From positions 1 through 40,158 of the forward strand of contig JAKPGL010000117.1 in NCBI GenBank assembly GCA_029550925.1: DNA of 40,158 nucleotides, read 5' to 3'. The notes below the pieces were generated by a model. That model made no database searches, was not told the DNA's origin, and saw nothing but the letters and a program-made list of their open reading frames with translations. Every line of letters begins with the position of its first letter. The stretch's first letter is position 1. This document shows positions 1 through 8,918 of this stretch, piece by piece. Position numbers and translations under genes: made by a program. The DNA is from Planctomycetota bacterium. GTDB lineage: Bacteria > Planctomycetota > Planctomycetia > Pirellulales > Thermoguttaceae.

Positions 1-2029
1 GCGTCTGCTCTGCCGCAGCGGCCGGGGGATAGGCCTTCCAGCAGCCGATCCCTACCAGCACCAGGCCCACCAGGCCCAGCCCCACACTAACGGCAGCCTG
101 TACCGGCCAGGGGTCCAGGAGGCTTGTGTGGTTGAGCCACTGGAGCATGTTCAGGAATAGTTCCGCCTTTCCCGGCTGGAACACACAGAAATTGGAAAAG
201 ATGGTCGAATCGGTAAAGGCCAGCACTCGACCTCGGCCGTAACTGGCAGCCCACAGTTGCACAAAGGCCCCGGCCCGCAAATGCGGCAGATATTCGGCCT
301 GGGGATGGTAATTGCTGGCCTCATACTCGGCCGGCAGGCTCCACAGCCCGGTGGTTCGGATGGCGGCCCGCCCCCAACTCCGGCCCGGATCAATAGAACA
401 CGAAACCGCAAAATCCATTTTTTCCACATGCTGAACCGCCGGATGCACCGGCCGGGGCCGACGATACGCCTGCTCATACGGCGACCCAATACAGAACAAT
501 AGATCGTTTCGGAAGGTAAACCCCATCGACCGGCAAATGGCGTTCAAATAGGTGCTCGAACGGAACACGTTCGTATGATCGCCGATCAGGAGCAGGCTGC
601 CGCCGCCTGCTACATACCGATGGACCGCCTCGATTTCTTCCGGCTGATAAGGAGCGGTCGGGATTTTGATGATCAAAATATCACATTCCCGGAGACGTTC
701 CTCGGTGATCGGTTCGGACTCCAGAATCCGTCCCATCTGGAAAAAGCGGCTGCAATAGTCGTAGAGCAACCGGTAGTTGTAGCCGGACGGTTCGCCGTAC
801 CAGGTGGTGTCGTAGGGCCGCAGCGTGGGTTCCCATTGGCTGTGGCGTTCGACGACTAGGACCCGGCCCTGTTTGGGCTGCCCGACAGGCGTCCATCCGA
901 CGGAAGCGGCCGCCAGCGCCGCCCCGGCAGCCGACCACAGCATCGCCCATCCTATCCGAAGGCCAAACCGCTGGCTTTCGACCGGAAAGCCTCCTGCACT
1001 TTCTGCCACTTCTTCGGGTTCGACCGGAACGGCCGGGTCATCCTCGCTCTGTTTTAGGCTCTGGAATTCTCGGAGCAGACGACCGGCCAAAACCGCCGGC
1101 CCCGCCAACAACAGTAAATAGACCCAGGGACTAAACATCTGGGCTATCGCTAGATGTTCTCCCTCCACTCCTTCCAGCCCCGCCCGATGCAGATACAGAC
1201 CCAGAACCAGCATCCAGCGGACCGGAATCCAAACCAGCATCAGGACGCATAACCGCCGAAAGCCTGCCAGCCACCAGGTCCACCGGCGCCCGGTCGGCGC
1301 CGATTCCAAACATCGCCAGGCCAGCCAAACCAGTCCGCCGGTAAAAAAGAGCATGGCGGCCGGGTCCAGAAACCACTCCCAACACAAGCCGATTCGATGC
1401 ACCTGGCCCAAAACCCGAAAGACCAAATCGCTGCCGCTATCGGCGGCATCGGCGTCTAGCAGTTTGGCCAATCCGACTGCGGCCGGCCGGAGCCAAACCG
1501 GCAGTTCATGCGTCCGGGCCGTTTGGGCCTGATAGGCCTCCAGCATCCCGGCCTGGACTACGAGGATGGTTCCACCTAGCAGAAACGCCCGGCTGAGCCG
1601 TCGGGCGGCCCCACCGACCCAAGGCCAACTACCAGCCAGCCAAAGCCCCAGCCAACCGGCCAGCATCAGCAGCGGCCCTGTCTTTTGCGGCCAAGGCCAA
1701 AACCACGAAGGAATGAGAAGAACCAGGAGTATCAAGATTCTGAATCGGCAGGGCAAGCCAAAAGAGGCGTACGGCCCGGCTGTTGAGAAGGGATAGGTTT
1801 CGGTTTCTGGGCGGCTCTGCCGGGACAATGGTTCGGCGGAAGAGGAGAAAGACTGATCTTTCGGACTATCCGAGGCAACCTTCTGGCTTGACCGTCCGAG
1901 GCCAACCGTCAGCAGTCCAATCGAAGCGGCTAAACTAGCCAAATACCAGCCAACCTGGGGCGGCGCAAAATAATGCATCCCCCAAAGCCAACCGACGCTG
2001 AAGATGGCTACGGCCAACCAGATACTCAT
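1..2029 (-). CDS. Large membrane protein with amidotransferase-like extracytoplasmic domain (C-terminus beyond window)
   Basis: An open frame of about 676 codons runs from an ATG at 2029 off the left edge, so the end of the gene is missing. The start is chosen because GGGAG lies about 11 bases upstream. The protein opens with hydrophobic segments (MSIWLAVAIFSVGWLWGM), has further membrane helices in the middle third, and then a soluble region with a strand-loop pattern typical of class I glutamine-amidotransferase-like folds (ECDILIIKIPTAPYQPEEIE, then VAGGGSLLLIGDHTNVF). A last helix begins near the window edge. No amidotransferase catalytic Cys is evident, so I infer a binding or sensing fold, as in DUF4350-type proteins. 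It lies 98 bp downstream of a similarly built gene on the same strand and is probably co-transcribed with it. Function unknown. Confidence 0.75.
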   Translation of the reverse strand, partial: MSIWLAVAIFSVGWLWGMHYFAPPQVGWYLASLAASIGLLTVGLGRSSQKVASDSPKDQSFSSSAEPLSRQSRPETETYPFSTAGPYASFGLPCRFRILILLVLLIPSWFWPWPQKTGPLLMLAGWLGLWLAGSWPWVGGAARRLSRAFLLGGTILVVQAGMLEAYQAQTARTHELPVWLRPAAVGLAKLLDADAADSGSDLVFRVLGQVHRIGLCWEWFLDPAAMLFFTGGLVWLAWRCLESAPTGRRWTWWLAGFRRLCVLMLVWIPVRWMLVLGLYLHRAGLEGVEGEHLAIAQMFSPWVYLLLLAGPAVLAGRLLREFQSLKQSEDDPAVPVEPEEVAESAGGFPVESQRFGLRIGWAMLWSAAGAALAAASVGWTPVGQPKQGRVLVVERHSQWEPTLRPYDTTWYGEPSGYNYRLLYDYCSRFFQMGRILESEPITEERLRECDILIIKIPTAPYQPEEIEAVHRYVAGGGSLLLIGDHTNVFRSSTYLNAICRSMGFTFRNDLLFCIGSPYEQAYRRPRPVHPAVQHVEKMDFAVSCSIDPGRSWGRAAIRTTGLWSLPAEYEASNYHPQAEYLPHLRAGAFVQLWAASYGRGRVLAFTDSTIFSNFCVFQPGKAELFLNMLQWLNHTSLLDPWPVQAAVSVGLGLVGLVLVGIGCWKAYPPAAAAEQT

Positions 2030-2127
2030 CGGCTCACGCTCTCCCGATACGGTTTGGGACGGAAAAAAGGGGTGGTTGCCTTTGACCGGGCCTTTGGGGC
2101 TGTTAGAAAGACTATGGGCAGACGGGT

Positions 2128-5073
2128 CTAAGGGGCCTCCGGCGGCATCGGTTCCGAGGTCATCTCTTCTGGCGGCACCAGGGTCTGCCACTGTTTCGGA
2201 TCGGGCGGAATCCATTCCTCCCGGCCTCTTACCCGACTGAGCATCCACCGCCAAAAATGGGCGTTTTCAATCATTCCGGCAGTGGGCGACCCAGCGGTTT
2301 CGTCGAAGTTCTTATTGGTTGCAAAATAGGTATCGCCGATCACGACTACACCGCCGCCGCCAATATGCCGATGGATCACGATCGGCGTATCCTCGTAGCC
2401 CCGGACCAGCACATCGGCGTCTTCGGTCTCGGCCTCGACCGGCCAAGGGGCGTACAGGGTAACCGCCAGCATGTAATCGCCCCGGCCATAGTGTTTGGCG
2501 TTGAGATAATAGGTGCGAAGCCGACCGTAGTTGTCGGGGGATTCTCCTGGGCCGGGCGATAGACCGATCGGCTCGGCTTCCGGCTCGGTTTCTCCCGGAC
2601 CGACCGGAGAACGTGGTATCCGAACTCTCCAGGCGTCCAACAAGGGCCGCAGGGCCTCGGCATCCTCGGCCCCGGCCATCGCAATGAAATTGCCGCCATT
2701 TTGGACATGTTCCTGAATAGCGGACTGCTCCGAACCGGAAAAGCGCCGAGCCGGCCCGATCGACAGCCACACGGCCGCCGTCTGGAGCCGATCCGGCTTT
2801 GCGTCCGGCGCCAAAAGCGGCAAATACCCCGCCTGCATCAGGCTGATAAACAATCGGCCAAGGCCGTCCGGGTGCCAGGGCCGAAGGCTATAGGCTTCCA
2901 TGTGGGAGGCGTCGATGTAGGCCAGCGGCAACCCCTTGGGCGCAAGCAGCGCTACCCCTTCCCTTTCCGGAGAAGAAGCGGCCCCATTGGGAGCGGCGTC
3001 AGAAATGTTCCCGACACCGGAAGCCGTCGGAGCTGTTCGGCCGCCGCCCGGGGGTTGCAGTAACACCCGGCCCGCTCGGCTTGTTTGCTGCCAACCGACC
3101 AAGATCATCCCCCCTAAAACGGCGGCGGTAACGGCCAGGACGGTGTAACGCGGCCGACAGGCCAACAGCACCAGCATCAAGCCCCCGCAGAACAAACCAA
3201 CGATCTGCCGCCACCAATCGGCCGAGCTGGCGCCCCGATGGGCCAAATAGCCTAACAATCGGCCTACAAAAAGATAGGAAATCGGAAGATTTTCCGTCTG
3301 GAGACACTCGGGGCTTGCCAGCACGACCACCCGACCCAATCCCAGCCGGGTTTCGGCGGCCAAGACTACATCCCCAAGCCGTTCTCCGGGATCATACCGG
3401 GGGAGGAAATCGGACTGGGCAGCTTCTCGGCCTGGATCGCCATAACCCCAAAGACCCACCAGCAGCGGACTGGCGGGCCAATGAAGTTCCAAGCTGCCCG
3501 GACGGTCCCAACCTACCAGAGACTTTTGTAGAGGGTGGCGGGCCTGGGCCAGGGGAAAGACGGCCGGATGACTTACCAGCAGCAGCCCCTCCGCCCAATC
3601 CCCCCAAACCGGCACCCCCGTCTCATACCGAAACTTTATCCCCCATTCTGCCAGCAATTCGGGCAAGGATATTTGCTCCGATCCGGATAAAATAGCACTA
3701 GTTCCGCCCGAACAGGCCACGAACAAACTGCCGCCTCCTTCTACATATTGCTGAAGGGAATTGGCAACTTCCCGGGGGAAAGGCCCTATGTTCCCCAGCA
3801 AAAGAACTACATCGGTTTGTTGGAGGTCTTTTTCGGCTAGTCGGGTGGTATAGCTCCATTGGCCGCCCAAACTGGCGACCAATTCCGGCAACATCCCGAA
3901 TCGGCCCATCTCGGAACGGGCGTATCGGTCGGGCAGGGGCCGGGTCCAGTCCTGAGGATTCGGCGTATAGGCCAGCAGTTTTTTCCCGGCCAGATTGCCC
4001 GGGGTGCCCCAGAAGAACATTAGCCCTCCCCACAGGAGGACTAAAACAACCGGTCCCGCTTCGAGGGCGATTTCTTTCCAGACGGTACCAGGGGAGGGCG
4101 TCTTCCTTGCAACAGGAGCAGAAGAGGACAAAGAGTATTCCGCAGATGTTTCATCTTCCCCTAATGGCAGGGACTTGGGCCAACCTATCCATCGGGCGGC
4201 CAGACCAAGAACGGTCAGGTAAATGGCCAGCCCTACCCAAGGGAAATTCCAGGGCAAAAGACTTTTCAGGGCCTCCGACCAACTCCAGGGCGGCGGAAGA
4301 TAAACATGATATTCTGGCCGGGGCGGCGGCGGAGGGAGGTTATCTCTTAAAATAGGCGTCCAACTTAATCCAGCCAAGTAGAGCAGGTGTCCCAGGAAGA
4401 GGGCGATGGCCAATCCCAAGGTCCCTTTCCAACCAAATGGGCCGGTTCGCCTCCTCCAGATAAGGAGCCAAGCGAAGCTCAACACCAAAAAATCCACCCC
4501 GCCAAAAATTGCCCCCACTTCCAAGGGTTGCCCCCCAAAACGGCCGCCTAACCATCCCAGCAACCGGCCGATCCAGTCGGCCAGACGCCAATACAGGGGG
4601 ATAGTGAACACAGCCAAGCGATGGACGGCGAACACCAAGGCGGCCAAGGCCAAACAGGTCAGGAGGTTTCGGAGTCGGTCTTGTTGGAGGCTGGCCAACC
4701 CGGCCAGGGCCAGCACCACCGCCAAAAGATTCAATACTGGAAGAGAATCTGCCGCAAACAGAATGACCAGCACCAGAATGCCGGCTGCTTGAGCGAGTTT
4801 TTCCCCGGGAATAGGCCACCCAGAAGGGTTAGGAGAAGACGCCGCCTTGCTGGGAACGATCCGCCCCGGCCACGCCAAAATCCCCATCGCCACAAGCACC
4901 AGAGCAATCAGCACATGCCGAAACGCCCCGGCAAGCAAACCCACCGAACCGGCGCCGATCCAGCAGGCCGACAACCCCAAAAGAAACACACCCATCTCCC
5001 GGGCTGAGAGGGGAGCGAGGCTAGGCAAAGAGAATCCCTGGTTGGGAGGGCTTTGCCCTTTTAGCTCGTCCAT
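2128..5073 (-). CDS. Membrane protein with two GATase-like domains, function unknown
   Basis: This 981-residue protein starts at an ATG preceded by AGGAGG about 10 bases upstream. The first 320 residues hold about eight to ten hydrophobic helices. Two soluble regions follow, each with the alternating strand/helix pattern of glutamine-amidotransferase-like folds: one around residues 390-560 (DVVLLLGNIGPFPREVANSL, then YVEGGGSLFVACSGG) and one in the C-terminal third (GPARRFSGSEQSAIQEHVQN, then GGNFIAMAGAEDAE). They are separated by two helices near residues 640-680. The tail is rich in Pro and Glu. No catalytic Cys-His-Glu triad is seen, so enzymatic activity is unlikely. In planctomycetes such proteins often neighbour MoxR/DUF58/VWA operons; here only the two membrane genes are in view. 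Role unknown. Confidence 0.85.
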   Translation of the reverse strand: MDELKGQSPPNQGFSLPSLAPLSAREMGVFLLGLSACWIGAGSVGLLAGAFRHVLIALVLVAMGILAWPGRIVPSKAASSPNPSGWPIPGEKLAQAAGILVLVILFAADSLPVLNLLAVVLALAGLASLQQDRLRNLLTCLALAALVFAVHRLAVFTIPLYWRLADWIGRLLGWLGGRFGGQPLEVGAIFGGVDFLVLSFAWLLIWRRRTGPFGWKGTLGLAIALFLGHLLYLAGLSWTPILRDNLPPPPPRPEYHVYLPPPWSWSEALKSLLPWNFPWVGLAIYLTVLGLAARWIGWPKSLPLGEDETSAEYSLSSSAPVARKTPSPGTVWKEIALEAGPVVLVLLWGGLMFFWGTPGNLAGKKLLAYTPNPQDWTRPLPDRYARSEMGRFGMLPELVASLGGQWSYTTRLAEKDLQQTDVVLLLGNIGPFPREVANSLQQYVEGGGSLFVACSGGTSAILSGSEQISLPELLAEWGIKFRYETGVPVWGDWAEGLLLVSHPAVFPLAQARHPLQKSLVGWDRPGSLELHWPASPLLVGLWGYGDPGREAAQSDFLPRYDPGERLGDVVLAAETRLGLGRVVVLASPECLQTENLPISYLFVGRLLGYLAHRGASSADWWRQIVGLFCGGLMLVLLACRPRYTVLAVTAAVLGGMILVGWQQTSRAGRVLLQPPGGGRTAPTASGVGNISDAAPNGAASSPEREGVALLAPKGLPLAYIDASHMEAYSLRPWHPDGLGRLFISLMQAGYLPLLAPDAKPDRLQTAAVWLSIGPARRFSGSEQSAIQEHVQNGGNFIAMAGAEDAEALRPLLDAWRVRIPRSPVGPGETEPEAEPIGLSPGPGESPDNYGRLRTYYLNAKHYGRGDYMLAVTLYAPWPVEAETEDADVLVRGYEDTPIVIHRHIGGGGVVVIGDTYFATNKNFDETAGSPTAGMIENAHFWRWMLSRVRGREEWIPPDPKQWQTLVPPEEMTSEPMPPEAP

Positions 5074-5241
5074 GAAACTGTTGGCCTCCTGTTCGGGTTG
5101 GTTGGGGAACCAGAACCTACCACCCCTTCCCCATCTGCCCAGTTACCCCAGATTCACGGAAAATCTTGGTCGATTCTGAGGAAGAGCCATTTCCTCCTTC
5201 AAGATGGTGGAGTCATGGGGCGGCAGTGGAAACCGGAATGT

Positions 5242-5757
5242 TTACTCTCGAACTGCTGCGGTGCGGAACTTCCACAGACCCCAGGGCAATAGCGCGGCGG
5301 CTACGGGTTTATCGGCCGCATGGGCTTCCGGCGACCAGGGGAGTGCATAGGCGCAAAGCACCCCGCTATTGACCTCGACCACATACACCAAACTGGAAGC
5401 AGGGCGGACGCCCCCGGGGACGCGGGCAATGTCGGCTATACCGGTTACCATGAGGAAACTGGGTTTTTTCCCTTGTTCGATGGCGAAATCCGTCAGCACG
5501 TTTCGGGCGAATTGGGCTTGAAAACCGGGCTGACGCTTGGACACCACCGCCGCTTTCAAATCCCCGGTCAATGCATCCAGCACATACACCGCTTCCACAG
5601 CCCCGTCCACCGGACCGGTCGCAATAAGGCAATTGGGGTTCGAATCGGTGGCTACAGCATGAAGCGGCGCCTGGGGCAAAAAGATACAAGCTGCTGCCAA
5701 CACCCCCACCGCCGCTACCAACCAGGCAATCCGGAACCGGCTCGACACTCTGGACAT
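5242..5757 (-). CDS. Small secreted protein of unknown function
   Basis: A 171-residue protein with a clear N-terminal signal sequence: Arg residues, then the hydrophobic stretch AWLVAAVGVLAAACIFL, with possible cleavage near residue 35. The Cys in AAAC could be a lipobox-like site, but the context is not convincing. AAGGAG lies about 10 bases before the ATG. The mature part contains two similar strand segments (AVYVLDALTGDL and LVYVVEVNSGVLCAY), which suggests a small beta-propeller-like or duplicated beta fold. I know of similar small exported proteins in planctomycetes without assigned function. It is separated from the membrane gene downstream by about 170 bp. Confidence 0.8.
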   Translation of the reverse strand: MSRVSSRFRIAWLVAAVGVLAAACIFLPQAPLHAVATDSNPNCLIATGPVDGAVEAVYVLDALTGDLKAAVVSKRQPGFQAQFARNVLTDFAIEQGKKPSFLMVTGIADIARVPGGVRPASSLVYVVEVNSGVLCAYALPWSPEAHAADKPVAAALLPWGLWKFRTAAVRE

Positions 5758-5945
5758 GATCCTTCTCCTTTCTCTTTTGGGACTCGACCTGCTCGCAGGA
5801 GACCATGAAGAACCTGGGGCTTTCGGGGCATTCCTTGTGGTACGCCCCTCAATGAATTATCCCAAATTTTCTTCGGTTTGGAAAGGCCAGCTCGGCGTCT
5901 GTTTAGGCTAGGGGTGTGCATACGCTCTTGGCCCCCCGGCTAACC

Positions 5946-6100
5946 GTCGGCGTTACGTAACTTAGCCTGTCTAGTAACTTAGGCTGTCCAGCCTGAGCCA
6001 AGCGCCGACTGACAGTCGGCGTTACGTAACTTAGCCTGTCCAGTAGCTTAGGCTGTCCAGCCTGAGCCAAGCGCCGACTGACAGTCGGCGTTACGGAGGC
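5946..6100. repeat. Tandem 69-bp repeat, two full units and a partial third
   Basis: Units begin at 5946, 6015 and 6084 with GTCGGCGTTACG and repeat with a period of exactly 69 bp; the third stops after about 13 bases, followed by a second GGCGTTACGG. Each unit ends in the 17-bp palindrome GCCGACTGACAGTCGGC (6004-6020 and 6073-6089) and carries an internal inverted repeat AGGCTG/CAGCCT. The two full units differ at only a few positions. Because 69 is divisible by three, the array is open on the minus strand and mimics a 23-residue protein repeat. The last repeat-derived bases supply the TAA stop of the GTPase gene (6102-6104). A copy in the opposite orientation lies at 8676-8762. Confidence 0.85.
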
Positions 6101-6101
6101 G

Positions 6102-8000
6102 TTACGGCCTGGGCTGAGGGACGGAAACGGCGGCATCGTCGAGCCGTTGGAGGAGTTCCTGGCGGAGAGCATGGATTTGAGAAAATAGTGGGCCTTCCGG
6201 CAGTCGAGCGCCCCGCCGCAGTTCATCAAGCAAGGGGGCCAACAGGTGGCGGTCGAGCCAATCGGCCAACCATTGCTGCCGGTCGGCCACGTATTGGGTT
6301 TGCAAGGAGAGGAGCAGTTGGCTGGCGGTCTGCCGGGCGGTTTGGCCGGTGGTGGTTAGCACGGCTTCGCCGCCGCCGGTCATGCCAGCGGCCAGCGCGG
6401 TGTTGACCACGATTTCCATGGTTCCGTGCCCGGCCATTTGGCCGACCGCCTCTCCGGCCAGGTGCAATCCCGTGAAAAATAGCGAACCGGTAATCATCGG
6501 TCGGGCCATCGCTAACAGGGTATCTAAGGATCGGAGTAATTTGACCGCCCTGGGATGTTCCTTTTCCCACTGGGCCAATCGGTCTCCGATAAACTGTCGG
6601 AAGCCTTCGTCCACCGGCGGCAACTGGCGATGATCCTGCCGAAGACGGGCCAGGAGGGCCTCTCGATCTTTGCCGCCCAAAAGGCGTTGGACCCTCGGCT
6701 GAAGCACTTCGTTGCCCACCTGCGCCCATTGGTGAAGTTTTTCATATACCTGTCCGAGGATTCGGACGATGGTCTCTTGTTCCTTTTGCTGAAACTCTTC
6801 CCAGTCGTCCAGCGAACGGTCGGGCCGAGCGGATTCCTTTTGGAGAAGGGATCGAACGGGCCAGGACAATCCTCGCAACAAGGGGCGTCCAATCGCCTGG
6901 CCGATCTTCCGATAGGTTTGGTGAACAGCCCGAACCCACGGAGGACGCCGCCCATCCCACCAGGCCAGGATTTCCTCGCTCAACATTTTGGCCGGCAATT
7001 GCGGCCAAGGGGTTTGGGCCATTTTATCGGCTTCCAGAACTCGGACGGCTGCCTGAAACTGCTGGCTTTTTTGCTCCAGAGCCGACAGATACCCGCCCAA
7101 CCCTTTGTTTTGGTCCAACACCCGGCGCAGAGCGCCCCGGAGCGTGCGAAGTTTGATCGGCTCGAAGTGCAGGGCGGCCAGCTCTTCGCGAAGGTCCACC
7201 TTTCGCAGGTGCTCGTTTCGGCCATCCCGGCCCACGTCATAAAACGGCAGTTGAAGCCGATCCGCCGCCGCTCGATCCGCTGGCGACACATACACCCACA
7301 TCGGATCCGCCCCGGTCTCCTGGCAAAACGTCTGGAGCCACAACGGCCAATACGCCCGGTCCGCCTCCAAGTAGCATTGATTGAAAAGGACGATCACGGG
7401 TTTATCGGCCTGGGCGGCTTCGCGGAAAAATTGTTTCACCGCGGCGTCATTGTATTTCTGTTGGGTGAGCACGGCGATCAGCACGTCGGCCACCTGCCGA
7501 ATACGCCGCGCCCGCTCCCAATTGATCGGCATGTCCGAATCCACATCCGGCGTGTCCAATAGAAGCAAGCGGGGCGGCACATTTTGGCTAGGACGCCAAA
7601 ATAAAAGATGTTCGTCTGTCTCCAGCAGCGGATCGTCGGCCGATCGCCAAGGCCGAAGCTCGAATCCCTCAAACAGTCGGCCCAAAAGCTCCGGTTGGGC
7701 GCTCTCGGGCGGCGCTAGACAAACCGGATGCTTCGTCCGGGCGGCCAAGGGACTGACGGCGCTGGCCATCTCGCCGGCTAAATGGTTGAAAATCAGCGAT
7801 TTGCCGATGTTCGTGCCGCCGATAATCGCAACGACCAACCGCAGATCGGTGGTCAACTGCGGCAGCAGCTTATAACGCAAAAGCCGATACCATTCCTCCT
7901 GCCCAGGCGCCGGCAGGCCGACAAACTCCCCCTCCGGCGCAAGCGCTTCCAAAGCCGACTCCAATTGCCGAAGCTTTTCCACCCAGGCGGATACATCCAT
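6102..8000 (-). CDS. P-loop GTPase-domain protein, dynamin/Era-like
   Basis: A 632-residue protein. After an N-terminal helical segment it carries a Walker A motif GGTNIGKS (residues 61-68), a switch/G3 motif DTPD (149-152) and a G4 position that reads NQCY (207-210) rather than the canonical NKxD, so guanine specificity is uncertain. The middle (about 290-480) is strongly helical with Gln-, Arg- and Leu-rich segments that look like stalk helices. Near 500-570 there is a Gly/Ala/Met-rich hydrophobic stretch (GSLFFTGLHLAGEAVGQMAG and following) that could insert in or pair with a membrane. This layout is that of bacterial GTPases acting at membranes, but the target is unknown. The ATG at 8000 has only a weak ribosome binding site. 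The stop codon lies in repeat-derived DNA. Confidence 0.82.
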   Translation of the reverse strand: MDVSAWVEKLRQLESALEALAPEGEFVGLPAPGQEEWYRLLRYKLLPQLTTDLRLVVAIIGGTNIGKSLIFNHLAGEMASAVSPLAARTKHPVCLAPPESAQPELLGRLFEGFELRPWRSADDPLLETDEHLLFWRPSQNVPPRLLLLDTPDVDSDMPINWERARRIRQVADVLIAVLTQQKYNDAAVKQFFREAAQADKPVIVLFNQCYLEADRAYWPLWLQTFCQETGADPMWVYVSPADRAAADRLQLPFYDVGRDGRNEHLRKVDLREELAALHFEPIKLRTLRGALRRVLDQNKGLGGYLSALEQKSQQFQAAVRVLEADKMAQTPWPQLPAKMLSEEILAWWDGRRPPWVRAVHQTYRKIGQAIGRPLLRGLSWPVRSLLQKESARPDRSLDDWEEFQQKEQETIVRILGQVYEKLHQWAQVGNEVLQPRVQRLLGGKDREALLARLRQDHRQLPPVDEGFRQFIGDRLAQWEKEHPRAVKLLRSLDTLLAMARPMITGSLFFTGLHLAGEAVGQMAGHGTMEIVVNTALAAGMTGGGEAVLTTTGQTARQTASQLLLSLQTQYVADRQQWLADWLDRHLLAPLLDELRRGARLPEGPLFSQIHALRQELLQRLDDAAVSVPQPRP

Positions 8001-8918
8001 AGAAGAAATCTCATTCAGAAATGATAGGCGTCTCCTAAAAGTGTATCATTCACGGCGACCGCCTTCGAGAAGGGCGCTACGCCGAAAGAGTTATCCTCAA
8101 ACCCACTGTTTGACGGTGCCAGCTACGAATAGCCGACGCAACCCATTGTGGGCCAATGATGTTTTTGTACTACATGTAGGGTCCTCCCCGCCAACTGGAT
8201 ACCATCAAACTAAACTTGATCGTTCGGTGGGCGTTTCGGGAAAGCTTCGTTTCGAGCAAACCATCGGGAAAACCCCTCCGAAGAGGGGAACCAAACGGTC
8301 AACAGCAGGGCTTACTCCCATTGCCCGGAAAACGCCTGGAATGGGCTTGCTTTTGAGAAGGAAACCGTGGAAAAAATACGGTGGTTATTTCTCAGGAGCC
8401 ATTTTTCGTAATTATTCAGCAGAGTGCAGAACTGCCGGGATTTTCTTAGCAAAACCCGAGATTTTTCCGGCAGAGATGTCACTGCCGCCCTAGCGGGAAT
8501 CTAGGCTTCTTGCTGCCGCTACTTGAGTGGAATAACAATGTAGCCGCCTCACAGGACCCTGGATTGAGAGCTTGCGCGGGAATGACAAGGTACTGCATTC
8601 GGCTAAAATGTTACCATTTTCTGTTTTGCCTATTTTACCAAAATTACCTCATGTGTAATGCTGTCTGTCTGTGCCGCCGTCTGGACAGTCGGCGATGGAC
8701 TCAGGCTGGACAGCCTAAGCTACTGGACAGCCTAAGCTACGCAACGCCGACTGTCAGTCGGCCAGTTTTGCTCCGGCGGGGAGCAAGCCAGCCTAAAAGA
8801 CTTGGGTACAATAAATCGTTGGTTTCGGTCTGGAGGCTAGAGGCTACTTTGGGGCGTATTCTGGTTGTAGCCGAACATAGCAACACCTTTCCATAATTCT
8901 CGTAAGGGAGACCTGGCG
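8001..8918. other. Gene-poor spacer between divergent GTPase and pfk genes
   Basis: I see no convincing gene here. Open frames on the plus strand (8041-8493 and 8510-8896) give low-complexity Arg/Pro/Ser translations with no recognisable motif and no ribosome binding site. The second half contains a GCGGGAAT-type motif twice (near 8490 and 8575), of the sort found in dispersed intergenic repeats, and one copy of the 69-bp repeat (8676-8762). The last 130 bp should contain the pfk promoter, but no good -35/-10 pair stands out. Confidence 0.6.
8676..8762. repeat. Dispersed copy of the 69-bp repeat unit, inverted orientation
   Basis: This copy is the reverse complement of the 5946-6100 units. 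It reads CTCAGGCTGGACAGCCTAAG, then a second GGACAGCCTAAG block, then GCAACGCCGAC. It is bounded by two palindromes: GCCGTCTGGACAGTCGGC (8676-8693, imperfect) and GCCGACTGTCAGTCGGC (8746-8762, perfect 17-mer). It lies in the long spacer upstream of the phosphofructokinase gene. Confidence 0.8.

Noticed and set aside
5946-6100. Possible CRISPR array
   Set aside because: Whole 69-bp units repeat without unique spacers, and only two full units exist.
5903-6229. Minus-strand open frame with 23-residue repeats (VTPTVSRRLAQAGQPKLLDR)
   Set aside because: It is the translation of the 69-bp intergenic repeat; the period is divisible by three, which keeps it open. It overlaps the end of the GTPase gene and has no ribosome binding site.
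6555-7562. 335-codon frame opposite the GTPase gene
   Set aside because: Antisense shadow of a gene with clear P-loop motifs; composition is Arg/His/Gln-rich without family features.
8041-8493. 150-codon plus-strand frame
   Set aside because: Arg/Pro-rich low-complexity product, no ribosome binding site, no recognisable motif.
8510-8896. 128-codon plus-strand frame
   Set aside because: It runs through the repeat copy at 8676-8762 and gives repeat-derived peptide sequence.
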